64,000 bases of DNA from NCBI GenBank assembly GCA_025435555.1, contig JAIWWG010000009.1, positions 124,001 to 188,000 of the forward strand, in the 5' to 3' direction. This DNA is from Chytriomyces cf. hyalinus JEL632 (Eukaryota; Chytridiomycota; Chytridiomycetes; Chytridiales; Chytriomycetaceae). Positions 53,402 to 64,000 of the stretch are shown in pieces (within the stretch, counting starts at the first letter, position 1; each line of letters starts with the position of its first letter). The notes beneath the pieces were generated by a model. It was given only the letters and a program-made list of their open reading frames with translations, did not search any database and was not told where the DNA came from. A program made the translations under genes and the position numbers.

Positions 53402-56400
53402 ATGCCTTCAGTTGCTCGCAATGCAGACCTCCTCAATGCTGTGTATGATTTCGCTCACTTGACTCCAAGCGACTCTCAAGCGGAGGCAGATATTGACCGT
53501 TTCGTCAGCTGGATAACCGCCGAAAGCTCACCAGTCGCTTTCCCCTTCAATGACGACGAGAAGGAGTCTCTGCGACAAGCTTTCCTTGGACTCACGTCGA
53601 GTATTCCGCAAGAAAACGCGCCAGCGCATGTGCACCGCTGGTTTCCAAGTTATGGGTGCGCTCTTGTGATTGAGCACGTGTGCGAGGGGATGGTGGCTGT
53701 GAAGCTGCTGTTTCCGGACAGTTGGATTCACAAGTCGAAACGGATAGAAACTGGAGCAAGTGTCGATTACTCAATCCCGCGCAGCCATGAAGTTATATTC
53801 TTCTCCACCGTCGACGCGGACCTCTTTACAGGCCAAAAAAAAAAGTTTGATGAGGAGTTTGATGAGGCATTCGCGAAAGTTGAAGAACGAACTGGGGATC
53901 GACGAACTGCAGTTGGTGGCCAGCAAGGGAACCAAAAGACGCCGGCATTTATTGCTGCGCTAGTGCGGCAGGTGCTAGCATCTGAAAAGGATGAGGAAGT
54001 TTCAGCGGGTGGTACAACGGATGTAGGCCTTCACACGGGTGGTACGTTACTGCCAAGAGTCTTCATCACGACTGATATTGACGATCTGTTTTGTTGATCC
54101 AGGTCGCCATCGCTGCACGTCCTGGCCATTGGTGTTTCAGACTTTGAAGCTACTCATCAAATCCACAAGCTTGTTCAACCGTTATATTTCAGAGTTCCAC
54201 CTCCGAAACCTTGAAGTTGAGATCGCATGTGCAAGAACTCGCGAAACAGTGCAAGCTGACCCCAGCTGACATTGATGAAGCCAGTGCGGTTTTGGTCAGT
54301 GCAGCCGACGCTATTCAGAAAGCTGAAAATGATTCCAGAGTTGATATCACTGAAGCAGTGCGCTTCATTAAGAAGGCGGAGGAAGGTTTATCTCAGGCTT
54401 TCCGCTCGGTTTCAGACGCATTTTCAAGCAACGTACCAGACAAACTGGCAAGCTACCGGGCCGCATGTATTGACCCAGAGCCGGTCCGATTCCAGGCAGA
54501 ACATCTCGTCAACATGAGCTCGACAATTCAAGCTCGCAGAAATCAAAATATCGGTAACAGACGCTTTATTTCAGGGTCCTCCATCAAACCTTCATCTAAT
54601 TTGCTTACCGATCGTTGACCCATACAGGATTAATCACATGTTTTGACGACAACAGAGACGAGCCGTCTGCCAATTATGACTACAACACCTTGCTAATGTG
54701 GGCTCGAAACTCTCTGGCTTCGATTGACGGAGTGCCTCGCGCCACAGCGTTGATTTTGGTCCTTCAAACGATCGAGTCGTTCCTGTGGAAACAAGCCAGC
54801 CTTTTGAATTCGGAACATGAACTCTCATGGACGCCTGATCATTCAAGAAACGTCATGGCTTTGGGACACCTGTACGAACAAGCAGCAGATGAATGGATCT
54901 CGTCCAACACCAGTAAACATGCCATGAAAGTGCTTTCGAAGAGTAAAATCGTGCTCGTCACACACATATTTGCCTGCCTTTCATGGAAATATGTGAATCA
55001 AGAATATCCTCTGCTGAACAAGTACGGCATTCCGCTGGATGCGAGTCAGCTGGAAGTTTTGGTCATAAAAGACGTTGATGCGCTGTGTGCCATGCTGCTG
55101 GTGTCGAAATTTTTGGTTCATAATAGCAAGAGCGGGACATGACGGTCTTTTCACTCGACCAAATGGGTGGTACGTTCGCATTCGCGTTGGAATTTGCCGA
55201 GCAAAGCGAGCGAATGCGTTCGAGATATTCGGCCGAACTATCGAAGGCTGAGGAGCGAAAAAAAGCCCACTGGGAGCAAGTATTGATAAAAAAAAAAAGA
55301 GGCTGCACGGTTGAGAGCGGAACTTGAGGTGCTGGAAGATGAACTGAAAGATCGGCAATATGATGAGGAGAAATCTCTGAGGAATATGCAGAACCACTCT
55401 GGGCTGAGGTCATATTACAAAACGCTCGTAGAAACGCACGATTCGGACCTTCTCCGTCTTCGAGCGAAGCAGTCAGAGATCTCAAGGTGAGCATACTGAG
55501 ATAACTTATGTGAATTTGGTGGTTAATCTCAAGCACCTTCCTTTCATCAGCAAACAAAATGAGATTGAAGAAACCATTGCCGCACCACAGTTTGTAAAAA
55601 ACCCATTGCCAAAGATTGCAGACCAGGCGATGACGATAATTTTCTTTGCCGAAATGCCTGAGGTCTTGAATACCACAACGTACCTCATTTACGCCGCACA
55701 GTCATCGTTTGGTCTCAGCAACAACCACATTCACGAACATGGAACCACATGGAGATCGCACTATCAGTCCCTTGATTACTGGAGTTTATTTTTCGATTCG
55801 TTTCTGCGACCTCATGCAGTTGGTGTGAACATACCGCCTTCACACGGTGAGCGAGACGTGGACCATATTTTCGATTCGTCTACATGTGTTTGGCATCCTG
55901 CAATCATCAGAAATGGACTGAGCTATATCTGTGGTATGGATCCATGGCACGCCAAGAGGCACACCCTGTGGACCGCGTTTATTGAAAAACTTCAACCGAA
56001 ATTCGAGAATCTTCAGTGGGCCATTGACGCGCCGTCAATGAACGTCAAAATGGATTCCCGGGGCAATCAGGTTTTCGCTGAATTTTCTGAGAAACCTGAA
56101 AATTTCAGCCGCCTGGGCTACGAAGCTTTCGGAAAGCTGCGCGCATATCCGCACCTTCAAATCAGACATGTTATTAATCACATTCTTAGAGAAACCTTGG
56201 TGCCTTTGGAGGATGATTTGACGGTCACTATTGTTCAGCAGGCCATGTACCAGGTCGGCGAGACCTCAAGAGAGCAGGAGTTGCTTTGGAAAATTGATTG
56301 GAATGCTGGAGAAGCCAAAGACTGCATGAACAAGGAATTATTAGTTTCGGCAAATCAGCTTCGTCCGACACCCCGCCGTTACAAAGACCTCATGCTGCTG

Positions 56401-59400
56401 GGGGATTTGGCCGGTTTTTTGGGCCAATATGGGGAAGAATACTCAGAAGCCAGTTTTCGATTTTCTGTCATCGCCGAAGACTGGGCGAACGATCTTCGAA
56501 CGGAGTTGAATCAAAATTCAATGGGAAACTCCAACGAGAAAAACATCCAGCTAAAGGCTAAGGAGTGCGTTATGATTGGTTACGCCATCATTTGTCTGTC
56601 GCATGTGAATTTCTTGGATGAAGAAGCGGTTGGAAGGCTGTGCAAGCTGTCTGTTCGGTTCACTTTTGGCCAAGTTTTTGCGCCGCTGAGCGACCATCAT
56701 TCAGAAATTCTGATGCTCCAGCCGCTTGTTACGGAAACCATGGTACGGCTTGAGCAAGCCATACGCTCTCAGCTGAAAAATGCGCATATGTCAGACGCTA
56801 TAAATTTCGTGATTCCAACGTACAATATCCCTGAGTCGGCCGTCTGGATGAGTTTGAATTCAAACTGCTGTTTTGATTCAACCGTGGGAGACCATTTGTT
56901 TTCCATCAATGTTATCACGGGTCGTATTCTTGTGGATGGCTTACCACCCGGGAGACTACCCTCCACCATTCTTAATCACGCGTTATACCAGAAGCATTTT
57001 GGTGACCGCGATTTTCAGGTATTTCAAAAGGTTTTTTCTGGGCAAAGTCATGGTGAAACTTACTTGTCGACGCAGATCCAACCAGTTGGCCCGTCATTTA
57101 TAACCGTTGATCCTTTAAACGGCTGCTTCTACGACTTCACGCTGGACGATTCCAAATTGGCCATTCTTGAGCGCAACATGTCGGAAGGTTCAGTACTGCA
57201 GCTGCTGGACTTTTCAGTGATGAAATGGTGGGTAGAGTTGCCAGTTCGACTGCTGGAGATGCATTCTCATTGGTTCTGTTCGGATCGTCGCGCGCTTTGC
57301 ATGAGACCCATCGATGTCACTGAGAAGGCGATATCCTTTGTTGCGTTATGGAAGGATCCCCAGAATTCTGAATCAAGCTCCTTGCGAAAGGATGATGTTG
57401 GTTTCTTCGCCGTTGGTATCCATGACTGGCATCTCCCATTTGGCACTCTTCTCACGCGTACTCAAGCTATGGATCAGTTCATCCATCTGGAAGGCGAGGA
57501 CATTTGCAATGCTGTATCGCGTTTAGAAGACCCGCTATTTGTGCACACTCTGTTCTCGCCGAAAAACGAAGTCGTAATCAGCTTACCAAGATTTCGGCTG
57601 TCATTTATGCAATCTGCTGAAAATTTCGCGTGGATGAGTCAACAGCATGAAGGATTCCAACTTCGATCCAACCAGCGGCTTGATAGGGCAGCGCTGCCGT
57701 ATTTCAAGCAGTATTTGATCTTGGAGCATCCCTTGCTGAAAAAAACTCAAGCATTGGTGCCAATGGGTCGACTTGCGAAAACAGAGGATGGATTCACAGA
57801 AGTTGTACTTTCAGAAGCAAGAAATGCCACTTTGCAAACTGCAAGTTACGAACTGCATCCAATCACCAAAATGCTCAGGTGCGCAAATATATCCAATCGG
57901 TTTCTGCTTGCGGCAATTTCGTCTACTTCTGGAACTCTTCTTCGAGATCCTTGCTATAATATGACGGGGTCTGAGCTTGCGATTCAATTCCTTCGCGAGT
58001 GTTGGTTGAACATGCCTCTGAATGAACGTCAAGTTGATGCCCTTGAAGATGTAATGCAGTTTTCGTATCGCGAACCGGCTGTGGCAGTCCTGTGCAACCA
58101 CATCAAGTTTTCTGCCAGTCAATTGGGATTTTTATTTTCAGAGGCAAGCGATGGAACTACGGGAGGTGCTAAAGAGTTCTCGGAAGACTTCTTGAAAGCT
58201 GCAGTGGCTTCTTGCACTCAGCTTGCCAAGTATCACTCAAGCGAGGAAAACGCACGCAGAAGATTGTCTCATTTTGAACTGACTCCAAGCTTTGGAAGAT
58301 TTCCCTCCAGTCGCATTAAGGAAAAGTATTATGACCGCTGCGTTGATGTGGAGGGGATGAAGATTCCGACTTACAGTGTGACTGTTATGGAACAAGCCCA
58401 ATGCCAGTGTCTCTCCAAGACACAACGATCAACTTCAGAATTTCCATTGATTTTGAACAAAGAAGCCGGAGAAATTGAACGGCGGTTAAATACTGATTTG
58501 GAAGATAGCTGGAAGGACCACATCACCCATGAAAAATGGTACCTGCAAGAAGATGGATTTACGGAACTGAGCGCTCTTTTATCCGAGCAGTTGCCACTGG
58601 TATCACAGCAGATAAACGAGATCCAACAATATCTTTCATCTGCTTTTGACCAAGTTCCGCCTTCTCAAATGTGTGCATTTGAACTTTTTCGATCAGTCAA
58701 CACCCTGCCGAAACACACGTTTTCCGATATTCTCCGAATTGCCTTCGATAGGAGACACTCCTTGAAATTTAACCCACATCTGAGCGATGCGTCTCTGCAA
58801 AAGATTGTTGATGCTGTGTTGGTGCTACTGGAGCTGCACGTGTTCCACGCTCGCATCGAGCGTCTTCAAAGAGCAGCCGTTTCAAATTCGTACGAAGCCT
58901 TAGTGAAGGACATTTTCGTTCGAGAATGGAGCATTCGCGAATTCCCAAAATGGCTCGTGTTTGAGGTCGAGGGTGGTCTTCAAATTCGGCCGAATCAGCA
59001 TGCAACTGCACTGCAAATGATGAACAAGCCTTCTTCAATTGTGCAACTGAACATGGGAGAGGGAAAAACGCGTGTTATCATGCCAATGATTCTTCTAGCA
59101 CATTCATCAGAGTCCCTTCCACGCGTGACGGCCTTGACTCCTTTACTGAATGAGGTGTTTGAACACATGCATGAAGCTCTCACTGCTAGCATCTTGGGGC
59201 TTCACATTCTTCAAATGCCGTTCCATCGACAAATTATCTTGGACCAGATGAAAGTCAGGAAGATGATCGAGTTTGCCAAATTGGTGAGGTCCGCAGGAGG
59301 GTTCTTGATTACAACTCCAGAATATCAGCTGTCCTTGAATCTGAAGCTTCAAGAAGTGCTGATCAGTGGTGACCCGATCAGTGACACGCTCAGTTCATTT

Positions 59401-62134
59401 TTCTCGACACTTCAGTTTAAAGACATTATTGATGAGTCTGATGCTGTGTTATCTCATCGATATCAACTGGTATACGCGGTCGGGAATCATACAAGTTTGT
59501 CGGATGGATCTTCACGTTGGTGCCTTGTCCATGCCATCTTGGAGCTTTTGAATACGAACCCAGTCCTTCAGAATCTTTTGAGCAACAGATTCGTCATGAG
59601 GGACAGCACAGTGGCAGATGCGCACTTCTTTCAGTGTTTGCGACTGGCTCCGCGAATCAACGACAACAAAGAGCAAGAACAGTTTTTGACCGGACTGTCA
59701 AACGGTATCGTCCAAGCGCTGGTTAAAAATCCACCTTACGAAATGGCATGGCTCCAATCAGCAGAAGCGCCGTTTATTGAAGCTTTGACTGTATTTGCCA
59801 CCACACGGCAAACGGCTCTGGAAAGTCTTCTTTCGCTCCGTCAGCTTTCGCAAGTCCAGCATGCCCAAGTTCTCATGCTGCGAGGTTTACTGGCGTTTGG
59901 AATTTTGGAGCATTGTTTATCGTTGCGGCACGCGGTTGACTATGGTTTGGATACCCGCCGCCAGAAGCGAATGGCAGTTCCTTTCACTGCTGTCAGCGTA
60001 CCTTCTGAGCGCGCTGAATTCAGTCACCCTGATATCGTCATCATCTTGACGTCCCTTTCGTTCTTCCATGTGGGTCTTACGAATGACCAAGTGAAAGCGG
60101 CCATCAGCTTTCTGTTGACATTGGGTAAGTTTTTCCTCCGTTTTCACCGAACAAAAAGAAAAAAATTAATAATCAACAAAAAAATCATCAGCCAAAGGAT
60201 CGCAGGTGCACTACTATACGCGATGGTTCGAATGCGTGCAATCCGAACTCACAGAAGATGAGGCGGATTCAATCAACATGGTCGAAAAAATCGACTTGAC
60301 CAATTCTTCGAAAGTCGAACTCCTCTGCCGCACCTACTCCAAATCCACCAGAGTCATCAGTTTTTGGCTCGAGAAATGCGTGTACCCAACAGACACCCAG
60401 CACTACAGCAAGCGCATTGTGTCTTCCGCGTGGAATTTGGCGTCATTGTCACACGTTGTTGGGTTTTCAGGGACAAACGATAATGCACTGCTGCTGCCCA
60501 GTCAAGTCGATCAAGTCCCTTCTGTCGATAAGTCTCTCAGCGGCACGAATGGCATGATGATTGAGCGCATCATTTCAAAAACAGAAGACGCTGTCTTTTT
60601 TCCAGCCGAAAGTATCTGGAACCAGCTTGCCAATTATTGTGTTTCGATTGGCGCAGCAGCACTGATTGACACTGGCTGTTTGTTGGCTGGCACCAGCAAC
60701 GCTGCTTTCGCAAAGTCATTGATGAAGCTCATCACGCCAACAGATTCGCTGCGTGGAATCCTTTACTTTGACATGAGTGTCGGCGACTGGATGGTCCTTG
60801 ACATTGAAACCAGCCACGTAACGACCGAATCTCAATCCTCAATTCCAGCAAACATGTGTTTTGTCATTTTCGACGATGCCCGCACACGTGGAGTGGACAA
60901 GAAACTTGCGCCGAATGCGCTTGCACTTATCACGTTGGGGCCAAAGCTGAAGAAGGACAAGTTGATGCAAGGCGCTGGGAGGATGCGGCAATTGGATGCT
61001 GGCCAACGGCTCGCATTTTGCGGCACGAACGAAGTCGAGCAGAATATCCGCCTGCAGTTGGGACTGAGCGAGTCTGAGGACATTGACACCACGCATATTT
61101 TACGATGGACGCTCATCAACAACAAAAATGATTTGTCAGATGGGTTGCTTCAGTGGGCTGACCAAGGAATCCATTTTGAGTCGTGCCGCTTGGACCAGTC
61201 GAAAGCTGAGGTGGATGAAGACTGGGGTCTGGAAAGTCTGTATGCAGCAGCTGATGCCAAAACCCATCTTCCCAGTCACATTGCAGCGATCATTCAGTCA
61301 CGCGTTGGGAAGCACTCAAAACTGTGCGATGCTGTTGCAGAACACACGCGAAAATTTGGCCAACAAATTGAAGTGCAAGTCAAACACGACCAAGAATGCG
61401 AGCGCGAATTGCAAAAGGACAAAGAACAGGAAAACGAGCGAGAAGTGCAAATTTCTTCTGACGAAGCGGTCATGGAGCCTTCTTGGACGTACAAAAGCGT
61501 GCTGACCATGCGCTCGTTTCAACCGCTCGGATTCCCGGCACCAGTCCTTCCTCTACAAGAAGCTGCGTCACTGGTTACCGACCTTCCTGGCTTGAAACAC
61601 GCCGATTGGAGCATCGCCAATGTTTGGGCAACACAAAACTTTTGCACAACAGTTCTCTGCCAAGGCGCAAATTATCTCCGCTCTGTTGATTGTATGCTCT
61701 ATTTTCCCACATCCGAACACCTTCTCCTTCTCTCTGAAAAGGAAGCAGACGGCATTTTGCGAGAAATCTGGAACTGTACCACTCAGAACTCCATCCATGT
61801 CACGTTGATCCATCTGAGCCAGCTACGAACCGTTGTTCATGAATCCCATACAGCATCAAAGCAGCCTGAGAAACTCCAACTTTCTGCCGGAGATACCATG
61901 CAGGTTCCACGATGGGAAGAAACTGCTGTGGCACAAGTGTTTAATGGAGATTCGAACGTTACGCCTGCTGCTGATGTAGGCGGGAGACACCTTTCTCGAT
62001 CGCTGAAGTTGGTTCTGGAAAGCTTGACCAGGGACCCTGCTGCGCGTCATGCTATTCCGGCTTTGGTTGCTTCGAGAGGACGGTTTTCGGAGTGGGATTT
62101 TTCGCAGATGAAAACCGTTCCCGAAAGGAGTTGA
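53402..62134 (+). CDS. Giant DUF3638/DUF3645 protein with ATPase-like motifs
   Basis: About 2,750 residues over at least seven exons, including one of 4.6 kb. The N-terminus is MPSVARNADLLNAVYDFAHL; exons then give SHVQELAKQCKLTPADIDEA, WARNSLASIDGVPRATALIL and MTIIFFAEMPEVLNTTTYLI. NMGEGKTRVIMPMILLAHSS (about 59050) is Walker-A-like in DUF3638; KDIIDESDAVLSHRYQL (about 59425) resembles a DExx box; and GAGRMRQLDAGQRLAFCG (about 60975), after IFDDARTRGVDKKLAPNALA, resembles helicase motif VI. The order recalls SF2/SecA-like motors. Fungal relatives are often labelled ubiquitinyl hydrolase without experiment. The coiled region ends VLIKKK and continues as EAARLRAELEVLEDELKDRQ one base out of frame at the A11 run 55288-55298. 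Cellular role unknown. Confidence 0.88.
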
Positions 62135-62591
62135 TTTGTTTGTCCTCCATTGTGGATAACCTCTGATGGTTAATAAAGTTGATTTCAGATTATTGTTGGT
62201 CAAAAGTGAGCGTGCTTTTTAAGGTTTGAAACAATATTAACATACGACGATGGATCCAACCCGATCCACTCGCCACTAGTCAGTGCGAGAAAGGAGAGCA
62301 GCTTTTTGCAAACTTCATGCAACATTTATGCCAGTTTGAGCGCGGAGAAGTGATGGTACCACACAGCGCTTTACAAAGAGAAAGTGTGGGACGCCTGATG
62401 CGCAATTAGACCCCACAAGACAGAAGTGTGAACGATGAATATAGTTGGCAAGATACTTATAAATAAAGATACTCAGTCACCAGAACACTCAAATAACCAA
62501 GTTCAAAAAAAGAAATCACAGGTGCGCTTGTAACCCAAAGTTCACGGAAATGAAGAGAAAAGAAATGAAGTCGGCTAGCAAAGCAAAACAA
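62135..62591. other. Intergenic between convergent genes
   Basis: 3' flanks of the giant gene and of the HN1-like gene. No gene seen. Confidence 0.4.
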
Positions 62592-64000
62592 TCATCCAAA
62601 GAAGACTGAAGTCTTTCCCCCTGGTGGCGCAAGCACTTTACTCGATGGCTTAGACGCAGCTTCCACACTGGGTGCATTCCGGTCATACCTTCCACCTGGA
62701 CCCGCGGTTCCAACCATTCCAGACACAGCACCGGCAGCGGCAACGTTTGCTGCATGCGTGGCTGCAGCCGCTTTTCGGTCAGCGGCTTCATATTGGGTCT
62801 CGTTTGGGTTGTGGTATCCACCACGGCCAGTGCGGTGCAGTTGTGGCGCAGCAATTCCAAACTCAATTTGACTTTCAGCGCCGCTCAACCCAAAAGAAGA
62901 GTGTTTGCGGCCAGTTTGGGCGGGCAAGGGAGTTTCATCGAAGCCATTGTTGTTGTAACTGAGGCTGGACCAGTTGGGATCACGGCGTCCAGTATTTGGG
63001 CGAGAGTATGGAGCTTCGGCGGGTACAGCAACAGCAGGCTGCTGTTGTTGCTGTTGCTGTTGTTGCGAGGCAGAGCGGGACGCTTCGGTTCCGAAAATGT
63101 CCGACACAGGGCCTCCTGGTCTATGGATAACACGGCTTGAGGGTTTGCTGCCAGTGACTGGGTCTGCAGCACCGTTGGATGTGTACTCATTGTTAAATGA
63201 AGAAGCTGACTCATTTCTCGATCTTGCAGCCGCAGCCGCAGTTGTTGCGGGAAGCGGCGCTTCGTCATGTCCAAACACGACGTTACTCTGATACCTCTGT
63301 GGGTTGATGGCAACTCCTGTGCGAGCAGGTTGATATGCGTTGTCGTTGCCGAAAATGTCCGAGGCGGGGCCGCCTGGACGGTGGATCACACGGCTGGAAG
63401 GCTTGCTTCCAGTCACTGGCTCTGCCATGCCCATAATGCCGCTCATTTCCGTGTGCGCAGGGTTGGCCCGAGAGTCTGCTTGGTATTGCTCAGCGGCGGT
63501 GGTTGGTGGCTGGTTGAAGATGTCAAACGAGGACGCCTTTCTGGATGCAACAACTGAACTGGGTTCTGAAAGTGGATGAAATTTTTTTTGTCTTCAGAAT
63601 TGAGCAAATTTTACGCACAAACTGACAAACCAACCTTCGTAATTGTCCGCATACGTAACGTTCTCAACACTGGCGGCCAGGTTGTTGTACGGCTCCTGAA
63701 GCCTGTCAACGATGCGAGGTCCTTGCACGGGCAGAATTGTCTCAGAGGCGTTCGCCTTGCAGTACAGCGAGTTTGGCAGGACACCAATCTGCCGCAGCAC
63801 AGATGCCTGGTCCCAGTACATGTGCATAGTCTGTATCTTTGTAGTGGCGGGGTCCAGGTGGACAATAGTGACCTGAGAAATGGGTGTTAAAAAAGGTGGG
63901 GTGGAATTGTGCGGACAAATAAGAAAAATAAGTGTCGTGTCCGAACGGGCAGAAAATGAAAAGGAAACACAACAAAACACGCACCAAGGGAAAGACGACT
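62592..64000 (-). CDS. NTF2-like protein with HN1/Jupiter-like repeats (5' end outside window)
   Basis: Partial gene; the 5' part lies beyond 64000. A coding end VVFPL at the edge joins across an intron (about 63874-63984) to VTIVHLDPATTKIQTMHMYW with DQASVLRQIGVLPN, a fold resembling NTF2-like domains. After another intron (about 63567-63633) a disordered region carries PSSRVIHRPGGPASDIFG, PSSRVIHRPGGPVSDIFG and PSSKVLAPPGGKTSVFFG, each preceded by SK. These match the PSSRVLxPPGGxSSxIF motif of the HN1/Jupiter microtubule-associated family. A nine-Gln run lies at about 63036-63067. The joined architecture may tether a binding domain to microtubules; that is inference. Confidence 0.75.
63036..63067. 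repeat. Poly-Gln coding repeat (CAG/CAA)n
   Basis: A mixed CAA/CAG run encodes nine Gln in the HN1-like protein. Confidence 0.8.

Overview
The window is nuclear DNA of a fungus, most likely a chytrid or another zoosporic early-diverging lineage. Genes are dense, on both strands, and interrupted by short GT-AG introns (mostly 50-120 nt). The gene set is fungal: the ARG5,6 fusion, Chs7, Acr3, Atp11 and a sphingolipid delta-4 desaturase. An Abraxas-like MPN protein, an ankyrin-RasGEF fusion and HNH-domain repeats point away from Dikarya. Species cannot be fixed from sequence alone.

Layout. 0-5 kb: an Abraxas-like MPN protein, then two tandem HNH-domain genes on the minus strand, one clearly degenerate. 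5-12 kb: mitochondrial arginine enzyme ARG5,6, a decayed vWA-domain gene, and a secreted, probably GPI-anchored GH3 beta-glucosidase with a 18-bp minisatellite. 12-21 kb: Chs7 chitin synthase chaperone, two F-box proteins, and the head-to-head pair omega-amidase/ATP11. 21-33 kb: an ankyrin-RasGEF protein, an ARMT1-type DUF89 phosphatase, a coiled-coil protein, a membrane-anchored guanylate kinase, an acidic W-D-D-F motif protein and two small proteins. 33.7-36 kb is gene-poor with decayed coding remnants.

36-46 kb: sphingolipid delta-4 desaturase, a bZIP factor, and a divergent arsenic pair (bacterial-type ArsC reductase and Acr3 efflux pump). A whole-looking, young Ty3/gypsy chromovirus (40698-46219, 5-bp target duplication) sits 3 bp upstream of a tRNA-Phe gene and has moved the tRNA away from its upstream TATA-like element. 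46-49 kb: tRNA-Phe, tRNA-Arg and a second, inverted tRNA-Phe in otherwise gene-poor sequence.

49-64 kb: N6-methyl-AMP deaminase-like protein, a wax-synthase-like acyltransferase with a frame problem, a WD40 protein, and an 8.7-kb gene for a giant DUF3638/DUF3645 protein with ATPase-like motifs, preceded by a decayed copy of part of its own 5' end. The window ends inside a gene joining an NTF2-like domain to HN1/Jupiter-like repeats.

Functional themes are mitochondrial metabolism (ARG5,6, ATP11), cell wall and secretion (Chs7, GH3), arsenic resistance, small-molecule repair (omega-amidase, ARMT1-like), and signalling (RasGEF, bZIP). I see no CRISPR array, rRNA or conventional biosynthetic cluster. 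All splice models were read by eye from frame continuity and GT/AG sites; no search was run.
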